From contig CALBVI010000235.1 in assembly GCA_937969395.1 (NCBI GenBank), positions 1 through 5,467 of the forward strand: 5,467 nucleotides of DNA. Reading direction: 5' to 3'. Position 1 is the first letter of the stretch. Each line of letters starts with the position of its first letter. The notes beneath the pieces were generated by a model. That model worked only from the letters and a program-made list of their open reading frames with translations. It ran no database searches and was not told where the DNA came from. Source of the DNA: an uncultured Spongiibacteraceae bacterium. Lineage in GTDB: Bacteria > Pseudomonadota > Gammaproteobacteria > Pseudomonadales > Dasaniaceae. This document shows, in pieces, positions 1 to 5,467 of the stretch. The position numbers were made by a program, and so were the translations under genes.

Positions 1-2
1 AT

Positions 3-92
3 TACCAGAATCTAAGCGATCTTAAATTAGGTGGCGCGTCTTTATATAGTTTTGCTCGAATGATGACGCTAGGTAAGACTATAAAGTGTTGA
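3..92 (+). CDS. Possible 3' end of a gene entering from the left edge (29 codons, unrecognised)
   Basis: Only this plus-strand frame stays open from the left edge; the other two stop at 13-15 and 23-25. It reads 29 residues (beginning YQNLSDLKLGG and ending GKTIKC) to a TGA at 90-92. The composition is protein-like, with a glycine pair, a hydrophobic and aromatic stretch and two methionines, and the codons resemble those of the neighbours. I do not recognise the family. The opposite strand is also open over almost the same stretch, so chance openness cannot be excluded. No convincing terminator follows the stop. Treat it as a tentative partial coding sequence whose start lies outside the window. 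Confidence 0.35.
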   Translation, partial: YQNLSDLKLGGASLYSFARMMTLGKTIKC

Positions 93-210
93 GTTTATTT
101 GATCGACCCGAATCTTGCTAAATCAGTCTTTAATAACAATAATGCGGTACTGCTAGGTTTTAGTTGAGTAGTTAGGGTGCCAATTATCGTATGCGGTTAT
201 CTATGATCGC

Positions 211-244
211 TTCTTGAGTTGGCTGTATTTCTTGAGATCAAGAA
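211..244. promoter_or_regulatory. Inverted repeat TTCTTGA-GA-TCAAGAA with an extra upstream half-site; candidate operator
   Basis: Positions 229-235 (TTCTTGA) and 238-244 (TCAAGAA) are perfect inverted copies separated by two bases. The same half-site plus one base (TTCTTGAG) recurs in direct orientation at 211-218, exactly 18 bp before the copy at 229. A palindrome with an additional half-site, ending about 40 bp before the next start codon, is a typical arrangement for a dimeric regulator's operator. The two-base gap makes it a poor RNA hairpin, and no T-run follows, so a terminator is unlikely. The regulator is unknown and function is inferred only from symmetry and position. Confidence 0.35.
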
Positions 245-284
245 GCTAACAAAGCTTATGGAAGGCAAAAGTTCGAGATGAATA

Positions 285-671
285 ATGACACCGTTTAGGT
301 TATTACTGGTAGCAGTACTATTTTATAGTTGCAGTATCCAGGCGCACCATTCGGTGTCTGCAAATTACAATCAATCAAAAACTGTCACCATGGAATTGGT
401 AGTTGAAGAATTTCGTTTTATTAATCCTCATCCTTATCTGAGCACAGTACTTGTCGGCCCTGCTGAGGGGGTTATAACGCTTGAGCTGGATAATAGGCGA
501 GAGTTGGTTGATCTAGGTTTTAACAATGGTACCTTTATTTCTGGCGACAGCATTTTTGTTACTGTTTATCCTGGTGCCCGCAACGCTAGAATAGCTTATG
601 TTATTGGATTGGAACATTCACGATTAGGTTTTAAGTATGTTGCTAATCAGCGATATCTAACTGATTTATAA
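285..671 (+). CDS. Exported DUF6152-type periplasmic protein
   Basis: This 128-residue protein has no known biochemical role. Residues 1-20 form a signal peptide: a short basic start, a hydrophobic core (about 6-14) and an I-Q-A motif ahead of a likely signal peptidase I cut after A20. The mature protein then begins HHS. That mature HHS, followed by a beta-strand-rich region with NPH at residues 47-49 and a G-D turn at 87-88, is the pattern I associate with the DUF6152 family, and the length is normal for it. The histidines at the mature N-terminus could bind metal, but this is speculation. C16 is not in a convincing lipobox (F-Y-S precedes it), so it is probably not a lipoprotein. The start lacks a strong ribosome-binding site; a weak GAG lies 7 bases upstream, and an overlapping ATG at 278 opens only a six-codon frame. 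The gene appears monocistronic. Confidence 0.75.
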   Translation: MTPFRLLLVAVLFYSCSIQAHHSVSANYNQSKTVTMELVVEEFRFINPHPYLSTVLVGPAEGVITLELDNRRELVDLGFNNGTFISGDSIFVTVYPGARNARIAYVIGLEHSRLGFKYVANQRYLTDL

Positions 672-820
672 GAGAGTCGTAGCGCGTTGGCGATGAATGT
701 CGTGTTAACTCGAAGTAATAGCTTTCTGCGGTTAAGGTGAATGGATTCGAGGGTGTAATCTGCAGCTGCTAAGCCGAATTCAAGAGTGGATCAAGTTTAG
801 ATATATAAAAGTAAAAATTT

Positions 821-898
821 GTAGCGGGGGTTGGATTCAAACGAATGACTTTCAGTGACTGTGCTGGATAAGATAAAGAGCAAAGCTCGTGTCGGGCA
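821..898 (-). pseudogene. Decayed tandem copy of the initiator tRNA gene
   Basis: Positions 821-855 match 915-949, the 3' part of the intact tRNA, at 29 of 35 bases with no gap and a constant offset of 94. Four of the six differences are C-to-T or G-to-A on the plus strand as read from the intact gene, and one more is at the equivalent of 948. Beyond 855 the similarity fades, although GCTC at 885-888 lies near where GCTC (977-980) of the intact gene would fall. The copy is not functional: the CCA end reads as CAA, the T-loop sequence is altered, and the position equivalent to the anticodon no longer gives CAT. It lies 3' of the intact gene on the same strand and could still be part of the primary transcript. 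A broken integration attachment site is the alternative reading. Confidence 0.6.
871..888 (-). terminator. Weak hairpin after the initiator tRNA, possible terminator
   Basis: On the minus strand, 24 bases past the tRNA CCA end, GAGC-TTT-GCTC (888 down to 878) forms a four-base-pair stem with a three-base loop, followed by TTTATCT. The position suits a terminator for the tRNA transcript, but the stem is short and the T-run has only three residues. It may be fortuitous. Confidence 0.25.
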
Positions 899-912
899 AG
901 TTTAGAAATAAT

Positions 913-989
<77 letters not shown>

Positions 990-1002
990 TCAATTAAAGA
1001 CG

Positions 1003-1044
1003 CTGCTTACTTGCTTGAAATAACGTGTGTCACTTCGTAAGCAG
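1003..1044 (-). promoter_or_regulatory. Inverted repeat in the tRNA leader, possible 5' leader stem
   Basis: CTGCTTAC (1003-1010) and GTAAGCAG (1037-1044) are perfect 8-base inverted copies with 26 bases between them. In the minus-strand transcript the first arm would start at, or within a base of, the predicted transcription start (about 1044), and the second arm would end 13 bases before the mature tRNA. The leader could therefore fold into a stem that keeps the 5' end apart from the tRNA and presents a short single-stranded stretch for processing by RNase P or RNase E. The repeat is seen directly; the role is inferred. Confidence 0.4.
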
Positions 1045-1050
1045 GCGCGC

Positions 1051-1079
1051 ATAATAGGGATGTGTCGGCTTAAGGTCAA
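1051..1079 (-). promoter_or_regulatory. Sigma-70 promoter of the initiator tRNA, stringent type
   Basis: Read on the minus strand, TTGACC (complement of 1074-1079) matches the -35 consensus at five of six positions. It is separated by exactly 17 bases from TATTAT (complement of 1051-1056), a good -10 element. Transcription would start near 1044, giving a leader of about 55 bases. Two further features fit stable-RNA promoters. The stretch between the -10 and the start is GCGCGCC, a GC-rich discriminator of the kind that makes promoters sensitive to ppGpp and DksA. The DNA upstream of the -35 (about 1081-1103) is AT-rich with A and T runs, like an UP element. Growth-rate control is inferred from these features. 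Confidence 0.75.
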
Positions 1080-1190
1080 GGATTGTTTCGTATTGATTAA
1101 AATAGAGTGTGAAGACTGCTATTGGCTTGGTGACTAATATGGCGTTTTCAGGTATCTTGCGCGCTTATTAAGTAGCCAGTTGAGTTTTTT

Positions 1191-2360
1191 ATGGGGCAAT
1201 TTGCCGATATTCGTCCATATAAGGACAGCGAGGTCAGTACTGTTATTGACAGTTTGTTGGCTGATAACGAGTTTATTACTGCTATTGCTAGTTTAAAGCT
1301 AGGGCGCTGGCATAAGCCGTTAGCGGCTATAGTTCGTCCTATCATACGTCGTGCTCTAAAGAAGCAGTTGCGTGATGTGCATACCGTAAATGACTTTCAG
1401 GCCATTGTTAAGCGTTATATGAACCGTATGGTCGATACCTGTACAGATGGTTTTAGTGTTTCCGGTATCGAAGCTCTTGAACAGGGCAAGCCGTATTTGT
1501 TTATTAGTAATCATCGCGATATCGCTTTAGATCCAGCTTTTGTTAATTACTCTCTTTATCATAATGGTCACGATACTGTGCGTATTGCGATTGGTGATAA
1601 CTTGCTGACTAAGCCCTATGTATCAGATCTGATGCGTATCAATAAAAGTTTTATTGTTAAGCGTTCGGCTAAAGGCCCGCGACAGATATTGGCGGCGTAT
1701 AAATTATTGTCGCGTTATATTCGCCATTCGATAGAAGAGGATGATAGTCCTATTTGGATTGCTCAGCGTGAAGGTCGGGCAAAGGATGGGGTTGATCGGA
1801 CTGAGCCAGCCATTATTAAAATGATTGCTATGAGTCAGCATAAAAAAACTGAGGATTTCGCCGAGTTTATTAATAAGCTGCATATTGTCCCTGTCGCTAT
1901 TTCTTATGAGCTTGACCCCTGCGATGGGGCTAAGGCACAAGAGTTATATGAGAAAGCAGAAAATGGTGATTATCAAAAAACTGAGCATGAGGATGTTGAG
2001 AGTATTGCGACGGGAATTACTGGACAAAAAGGGCGAGTGCATGTCGCTTTTGGTACGCCGCTAAGTGCGGATTTTACCGATGCGAATGAAGTTGCGGCGG
2101 AAATAGATCGTCAAATTATTGATAATTATGTGCTGCAACCGACTAACTTTTTTGCTTATGAAATGCTGCATGGTCACTATCCGGAAGGGATTTACTCTGA
2201 TCAAAAAATGCCTTTTAACATCGTTGGGCTAGAAACGCAGCGACAAGCATTTGTGGATAGGGTAGAGGCTTTGCCGGTAGCTCATCGTGATTATGTTTTG
2301 GGCATTTACGCTAATATTATTGATCGTAAACAACAGTTTAAAAAGTCTTTAGCTGAATAG
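1191..2360 (+). CDS. PlsC/PlsB-like glycerol-phosphate acyltransferase family protein
   Basis: A 389-residue protein with an acyltransferase (PlsC-type) domain at about residues 85-300, probably acting at the inner face of the inner membrane to transfer an acyl group to a glycerol-phosphate lipid precursor. Motif I is the SNHRD segment at 106-110 with D114; the catalytic histidine is H108. Motif II-like residues are G135-D136 and the K157-R158 pair. Motif III is the R193-E194-G195-R196 segment, replacing the usual PEGTR. Motif IV is I232-V233-P234-V235. Spacing from H108 to D114 is five residues rather than the canonical four, though D110 two residues on could serve as the acid. No transmembrane segment is obvious, so membrane contact would be peripheral. 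At 389 residues it is longer than E. coli PlsC (245), with extra N- and C-terminal regions, and resembles a distinct branch annotated as glycerol acyltransferase. Substrate is unknown. The ATG start is supported by a family-like N-terminus (MGQFADIRPY), although no clear ribosome-binding site precedes it. A hairpin overlaps its stop codon. Confidence 0.8.
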   Translation: MGQFADIRPYKDSEVSTVIDSLLADNEFITAIASLKLGRWHKPLAAIVRPIIRRALKKQLRDVHTVNDFQAIVKRYMNRMVDTCTDGFSVSGIEALEQGKPYLFISNHRDIALDPAFVNYSLYHNGHDTVRIAIGDNLLTKPYVSDLMRINKSFIVKRSAKGPRQILAAYKLLSRYIRHSIEEDDSPIWIAQREGRAKDGVDRTEPAIIKMIAMSQHKKTEDFAEFINKLHIVPVAISYELDPCDGAKAQELYEKAENGDYQKTEHEDVESIATGITGQKGRVHVAFGTPLSADFTDANEVAAEIDRQIIDNYVLQPTNFFAYEMLHGHYPEGIYSDQKMPFNIVGLETQRQAFVDRVEALPVAHRDYVLGIYANIIDRKQQFKKSLAE

Positions 2361-2399
2361 AGTTAACTACCGTTGTTAGCTCTATCTCTTGCCTTATTT
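2357..2399 (+). terminator. Hairpin overlapping the acyltransferase stop codon, probable terminator
   Basis: Positions 2357-2367 and 2375-2385 form an 11-base-pair stem (one U-G wobble at 2363/2379) around a seven-base loop at 2368-2374. The 5' arm includes the TAG stop codon. A pyrimidine-rich tail (CTCTTGCCTTATTT, 2386-2399) follows. The long stem supports an intrinsic terminator ending the acyltransferase transcript, but the stem is AT-rich and the tail is interrupted by C and G, so termination may be partial. It may instead act as a 3'-end stabiliser, letting some transcription continue into dinG. Confidence 0.5.
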
Positions 2400-2494
2400 A
2401 ATGGCTTATCCAGCGTTCTATTTCAGGCTCTATAAGCTTACCTTGTGTTATGCTACTTCGTTTATCTATTGCCATTTTCAGCTGTTAATCCCCC

Positions 2495-4627
2495 ATGCTT
2501 ACAGATCAAATTAAGAAAAATATTCAATCGGCTTATAGTTCTCTGCTAGAGAGTAAATCGTTAAAAGCGCGTTATGGTCAGCGTTTGATGATTGCGGAAG
2601 TTGCTCGTACGTTAACGTCTGCAGAAAATGATGCTGAGGGCAAACGCCAAAATGAAGCCCCTGTCTGCGTTGTTGAGGCCGGTACTGGTACTGGTAAAAC
2701 AATTGCCTATGCCGTGGCAGCTATTCCTGTTGCTAAAGCGTTAGAAAAAACCTTGGTGATATCGACTGCGACCGTCGCGCTGCAAGAACAAATCGTTCAC
2801 AAAGATCTCCCTGATATTTTGCAGCACAGTAATTTGTCTTTTGATTTCGCGCTTGCTAAAGGCCGTGGTCGCTATCTGTGTTTATCGAAATTGGATGGCG
2901 TATTGCAGCAAAGTGATGCTAGTAATGAGTCGATGGCGTTATATCCTGATGAAATGCAAACCAGTGTCGATACACAAACCTTAACCGTTTATCAGGACAT
3001 GATAACGGCGCTGTCGGCGGGTGATTGGGATGGTGATCGCGATGCTTGGTCGCAAGAGCTAGAGGCGCCACTGTGGTCCCGTGTAACGACGGATCACGCG
3101 CAATGTACAGGTAGGCGTTGTGCCAATATCAGCCAGTGTTGTTTTTATAAGGGCCGTGAACAGCTAGATAATGTCGATGTCATCGTTACTAATCATGATT
3201 TAGTACTGGCCGATCTGGCCTTAGGTGGAGGCGCTATTTTGCCTGACCCTGAAGATACTATTTATATCTTTGATGAAGGCCATCATTTACCCGATAAAGC
3301 AATTAACCATTTTGCTAAGTTTAGTCGCGTTAAGTCATCCGAGCGTTGGTTGGATCAAGGTATTAAGGTCTTAGCGAAGGCGGCACCAGTGCTAGGCGGT
3401 AGTGCTAGTATTGGTAGGCATTTACAAAAATTACCGTCGGTCATGGAGACGCTTAAGCAACTGACCACTATGCTCTTTGTTAGCTTGGAAGGTTTTGTCA
3501 CGATGGAGCCTGATCGGCGTGGTAGTGTGCCTCCCCATCGTTTTTCTCAAGGCATTGTTCCCTCAGAGTTGTTGGCTCAGGCCGTCGAATTGTCGGCTCA
3601 ATATCGCACAATGCATGATCTGTTAGACAATTGTTGTAATTTGTTAGAAGAGGCAATGGAAGAGTCAGATCATGGTATTAACCGTAATGATGCAGAGGCC
3701 TGGTTTCCGCCTTTTTCGATGTTACGTAATCGTGCCGAAGGTAATTACAGTCTATGGCGTGATTATAGTGTTGCCAATAAAGTAGAAGATCCGCCGCGTG
3801 GGCGTTGGATCGCTGTTGTTGATAGCGCTAGTGGTAATTTAGATTTTGAGGTGTCGAGTAGCCCTATCATCGCTGCAAATACCCTGTCGAGTTACTTATG
3901 GTCGCGTTGCTATGCCGCGGTCGTTACCTCTGCAACGTTGACGGCATTAGGTGGCTTTGAGCGGTTTAAAATGCGTGCAGGCACGCCAGCTTCAGCGAAT
4001 TTTGCTGTTGTACCCAGTCCTTTCAATTGTGCCGAAGCGGGCGAGTTGGTAGTACCAATGATGTCTTGCGACCCTTCGGATGCTGAAGCGCATACTGAGA
4101 TGCTACTGGAGATGTTACCTGATTTGTTAAGTACCGATGAGGGGAGCTTAGTGCTGTTTGCTTCGCGTAAACAGATGGAGCAAATTTATGAGAATATCGA
4201 TTTAGAGTGGCAGCAGCGCATTCTTATGCAGGGACGTTATCCTAAGCATGAAGTGCTGCGAATGCATAAAAAAGCGATTGATGATGGCAGCGGTAGTGTG
4301 ATTTTTGGTTTAGCGAGCTTCTCGGAAGGTGTCGATTTGCCAGGGATATATTGTAATCACGTTATTATCGCGAAAATTCCTTTTGCAGTGCCTGATCAGC
4401 CTGTGGAATCAGCCTTGGCTGAGTGGATTGAAAGTCGAGGTGGTAACCCGTTTATGGATATTACGGTGCCTGACGCTGCGTTAAAGTTGGTGCAGGCTAG
4501 TGGGCGCTTACTTCGTACGGAGAGTGATCGTGGTAAGGTGACTTTGTTGGATAAGCGTGTTGTTAGCCGCCGTTACGGACAGGCAATGTTAGATTCTTTG
4601 CCGCCCTTTAAGCGTAGTATTGCTTAA
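2495..4627 (+). CDS. dinG: ATP-dependent DNA helicase DinG (iron-sulfur, superfamily 2)
   Basis: DinG is a 5'-to-3' superfamily 2 helicase of the XPD group that unwinds DNA and RNA-DNA hybrids such as R-loops and helps resolve replication-transcription conflicts. This 710-residue protein is nearly the length of E. coli DinG (716) and carries all key parts in order: Walker A AGTGTGKT at 62-69, the four cluster cysteines C129, C204, C209 and C215 (with the same 5- and 6-residue spacings as C194-C199-C205 in E. coli), TNHD at 232-235, the DEGHH box at 260-264, a TSATL motif at 478-482, the SEGVDLPG motif at 610-617, and the QASGRLLR motif VI at 667-674. The fold is intact, so the enzyme should be active. 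It lacks the lysine- and arginine-rich C-terminal tail of the E. coli protein, ending FKRSIA. The ATG start is the first possible in frame (a TAA lies at 2486-2488) and gives a family-like N-terminus, but the leader is pyrimidine-rich with no Shine-Dalgarno sequence. No LexA box with correct spacing is visible upstream. Confidence 0.97.
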   Translation: MLTDQIKKNIQSAYSSLLESKSLKARYGQRLMIAEVARTLTSAENDAEGKRQNEAPVCVVEAGTGTGKTIAYAVAAIPVAKALEKTLVISTATVALQEQIVHKDLPDILQHSNLSFDFALAKGRGRYLCLSKLDGVLQQSDASNESMALYPDEMQTSVDTQTLTVYQDMITALSAGDWDGDRDAWSQELEAPLWSRVTTDHAQCTGRRCANISQCCFYKGREQLDNVDVIVTNHDLVLADLALGGGAILPDPEDTIYIFDEGHHLPDKAINHFAKFSRVKSSERWLDQGIKVLAKAAPVLGGSASIGRHLQKLPSVMETLKQLTTMLFVSLEGFVTMEPDRRGSVPPHRFSQGIVPSELLAQAVELSAQYRTMHDLLDNCCNLLEEAMEESDHGINRNDAEAWFPPFSMLRNRAEGNYSLWRDYSVANKVEDPPRGRWIAVVDSASGNLDFEVSSSPIIAANTLSSYLWSRCYAAVVTSATLTALGGFERFKMRAGTPASANFAVVPSPFNCAEAGELVVPMMSCDPSDAEAHTEMLLEMLPDLLSTDEGSLVLFASRKQMEQIYENIDLEWQQRILMQGRYPKHEVLRMHKKAIDDGSGSVIFGLASFSEGVDLPGIYCNHVIIAKIPFAVPDQPVESALAEWIESRGGNPFMDITVPDAALKLVQASGRLLRTESDRGKVTLLDKRVVSRRYGQAMLDSLPPFKRSIA

Positions 4628-4781
4628 TCTTACCACTTAGTTTTTATGGCTTAATTGTGCGCTGCTAATTGCGTGGTCGTTACGAATTCTTGCTGTTTGA
4701 GCCCTAATGTATTGAGATTTAAAGGCCAGATAACTAGCTGGATTTCAGATGTTAAGTGTTGGCGTGTTAGTCATAAACTGA

Positions 4782-4797
4782 GGATGTAAAAATATTG
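4782..4797 (+). promoter_or_regulatory. Leader deciding the yqcC start: GAGGA site, ATG-TAA, then ATT or GTG
   Basis: A Shine-Dalgarno-like GAGGA (4780-4784) precedes the gene. In the yqcC frame a TGA sits at 4779-4781, so translation must start after it. The strongest codon, ATG at 4784, is in another frame and is followed at once by TAA (4787-4789). The in-frame choices are ATT at 4794 (nine bases from the end of GAGGA) and GTG at 4797 (twelve bases). GTG is preferred because it is a common start and fits the family N-terminus, but the spacing is long. Confidence 0.4.
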
Positions 4798-5126
4798 TGC
4801 TGCAGGCTGGTTTAGATATACGAGTCGCCTCGTTATTGATTGATCTTGAGGGTCAGTTGCGCCAGTTAAATTTATGGCAGCAATGTTTACCTTCATCTGA
4901 AGAATTGGCTAGTGTTGAGCCATTTTGTGTCGATACGCTTACTTTCCCTCAGTGGCTGCAGTTTGTTTTTTTACCGCGTATTCGGGAATTAATTGAGCAG
5001 CAGCAATCATTACCTAATAACTGTGCCATCGGGCCAATGGCGCAAACGTATTTTTCCGGACTTAATGTTGCCTCTATGGATCTAGTTGCTGTTATTGAGC
5101 AATTGGATGAGGTGTTAACACGCTAG
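4797..5126 (+). CDS. yqcC: YqcC family protein (DUF446), uncharacterised
   Basis: A 109-residue soluble protein of the YqcC family, which has no assigned biochemical function. It is all-helical in character. The recognisable pattern is an N-terminal amphipathic helix (LLIDLEGQLRQLNLW, about residues 13-27), the conserved PF-x-V/M-DTL core (residues 42-48), a WLQFVFLPRIREL helix (about 53-65), and the short P...AIGPMA segment before a final helix. This matches E. coli YqcC (PFFMDTM, WLQWVLIPRM, LPGAFAVAPY) in order and spacing, and the length is the same. No signal peptide or membrane segment is seen. It begins 169 bp after dinG and converges with the FixJ-type regulator, 34 bp apart at the stop codons. 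The start is uncertain (GTG at 4797 assumed). Function cannot be inferred from this neighbourhood. Confidence 0.85.
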   Translation: MLQAGLDIRVASLLIDLEGQLRQLNLWQQCLPSSEELASVEPFCVDTLTFPQWLQFVFLPRIRELIEQQQSLPNNCAIGPMAQTYFSGLNVASMDLVAVIEQLDEVLTR

Positions 5127-5140
5127 CTAAACAGTCGCAT

Positions 5141-5151
5141 ACGCTCAGCGT
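5141..5151. terminator. Short inverted repeat between convergent genes, possible weak bidirectional terminator
   Basis: ACGC-TCA-GCGT forms a four-base-pair stem midway in the 34 bases between the stop of yqcC and the stop of the regulator. The position suits shared termination, but the stem is short and neither side has a clear T-run, so intrinsic termination would be inefficient. Confidence 0.2.
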
Positions 5152-5160
5152 TAAAGTAAT

Positions 5161-5467
5161 TTATTCCGCATCGTTATTCATATTAGACTCTACCGCCATA
5201 AACATACGTACTAGGTGAGCCAGGGAATTTGCATGGAGCTTTTCCATTACTCGCGCTCGATGAATTTCAACGGTTCGCTGACTGATGCCTAAATCAATGG
5301 CAATGACTTTATTGGCTTTGCCTTCAACCATAAGACTCATAACGTCATTTTCACGGGGTGTTAGGCTGGCCATATTATCCATGATTTGCTGACGTTGTTT
5401 GAGGCTGCTGCGGTTCTCTTCATCAAGAGTCATTGCCTGGCTAATTTTGTCGAGTAATTCCTGTTCG
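5161..5467 (-). CDS. FixJ/NarL-type response regulator, C-terminal part (cut by the right edge)
   Basis: The reading frame stays open from the right edge (first whole codon at 5464-5466) to a TAA at 5161-5163, giving 101 visible residues. An ATG at 5431-5433 exists, but the frame continues upstream as EQELLDKISQA, which resembles the end of a receiver domain and the linker of FixJ-type regulators, so the true start is outside the window. The visible part is a LuxR-type helix-turn-helix: LTPRE at residues 35-39, the scaffold helix with the GKANKVIAIDLGIS segment at about 48-61, and the recognition helix SQRTVEIHRARVMEKL at about 62-77. Such proteins are activated by phosphorylation from a sensor kinase and bind promoter DNA as dimers. 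The partner kinase and targets lie outside the window. Confidence 0.88.
   Translation of the reverse strand, partial: EQELLDKISQAMTLDEENRSSLKQRQQIMDNMASLTPRENDVMSLMVEGKANKVIAIDLGISQRTVEIHRARVMEKLHANSLAHLVRMFMAVESNMNNDAE

Larger units (their letters stand above)
792..906 (-). repeat. Flanking direct repeat (CAAGTTTAGA) bounding the decayed tRNA copy
   Basis: The ten bases CAAGTTTAGA occur at 792-801 and again at 897-906. Each copy lies a short distance before a GTAGCGGGGG block (821-830 and 915-924) that corresponds to a tRNA 3' end. The shared order, flank then tRNA 3' end, indicates that the tRNA gene and its trailer were once duplicated in tandem with a unit of about 95-105 bp. The gap between flank and tRNA block is 19 bases in the left unit and 8 in the right, so an insertion or deletion has occurred since. 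Confidence 0.55.

Noticed and set aside
692..739. 15-codon plus-strand frame starting at ATG 692
   Set aside because: No ribosome-binding site, very short and no supporting context.
654..796. Minus-strand open frame of about 45 codons overlapping the end of the DUF6152 gene
   Set aside because: It has no ATG, GTG or TTG start codon that I can find and no recognisable product.
1098..1140. Possible promoter for the acyltransferase gene with -10 candidates TAAAAT (1098-1103) or TAATAT (1135-1140)
   Set aside because: Neither has an acceptable -35 sequence at 16-18 bp, so the plus-strand promoter cannot be assigned from sequence alone.
1148..1345. 65-codon minus-strand frame over the acyltransferase start
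   Set aside because: It lies largely inside the well-supported acyltransferase gene, has no recognisable protein character and is a shadow frame.
1704..1940. 78-codon minus-strand frame inside the acyltransferase gene
   Set aside because: Wholly antisense to a supported gene, with no family features.
2482..2504. CTGT (2482-2485) and ACAG (2501-2504) around the dinG start, resembling a LexA box
   Set aside because: The two halves are 15 bases apart, not the 8 required by the E. coli-type CTGT-N8-ACAG site, and the pair straddles the start codon.
2511..2702. 63-codon minus-strand frame inside dinG
   Set aside because: Wholly antisense to the dinG N-terminal region, including its Walker A codons; a shadow frame.
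4723..4742. CCAG...CTGG inverted repeat between dinG and yqcC
   Set aside because: Only four base pairs around an eight-base loop and no T-run; not distinguishable from chance.

Overview
This window looks like ordinary chromosomal core DNA from a gammaproteobacterium with moderate to low GC. The organism call is an inference. It rests on a full-length DinG helicase with the iron-sulfur cysteine pattern and spacing of the E. coli enzyme, a YqcC-family protein (essentially a gammaproteobacterial family), and an initiator tRNA close to the E. coli one with an encoded CCA end. A marine, Cellvibrionales-like lineage is plausible but is not proved by the sequence. I found no mobile element, CRISPR array, phage gene or defence system.

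Layout. Positions 3-92 are an open frame that may be the 3' end of a gene entering from the left. Positions 93-284 hold no gene, but contain a perfect 7-bp inverted repeat with an extra half-site just before the next gene. Positions 285-671 encode a small exported DUF6152-type protein. Positions 672-912 hold no intact gene; their right part (about 792-906) carries a decayed tandem copy of the neighbouring tRNA gene. On the minus strand, 913-989 is the initiator tRNA (tRNA-fMet, anticodon CAT). Its strong sigma-70 promoter lies at 1051-1079, with a GC-rich discriminator, and a possible leader stem starts at the predicted first transcribed base.

The plus strand then carries an acyltransferase (1191-2360, with a hairpin over its stop codon), the helicase dinG (2495-4627) and a YqcC-family gene (4797-5126). 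These three point the same way but are separated by 134 and 169 bp, and a terminator-like hairpin lies after the first, so they may be separate transcription units. A FixJ-type response regulator on the minus strand (5161 to beyond the right edge) converges on yqcC with 34 bp between the stop codons. Only its DNA-binding half is visible.

The genes do not form an evident pathway: envelope or periplasm (DUF6152), translation initiation (tRNA-fMet), lipid acylation, DNA repair or R-loop removal (DinG), an uncharacterised conserved protein and a signalling regulator. The most informative non-coding region is the tRNA locus: a degraded tandem duplicate, a promoter of the stringently controlled type and a structured leader.
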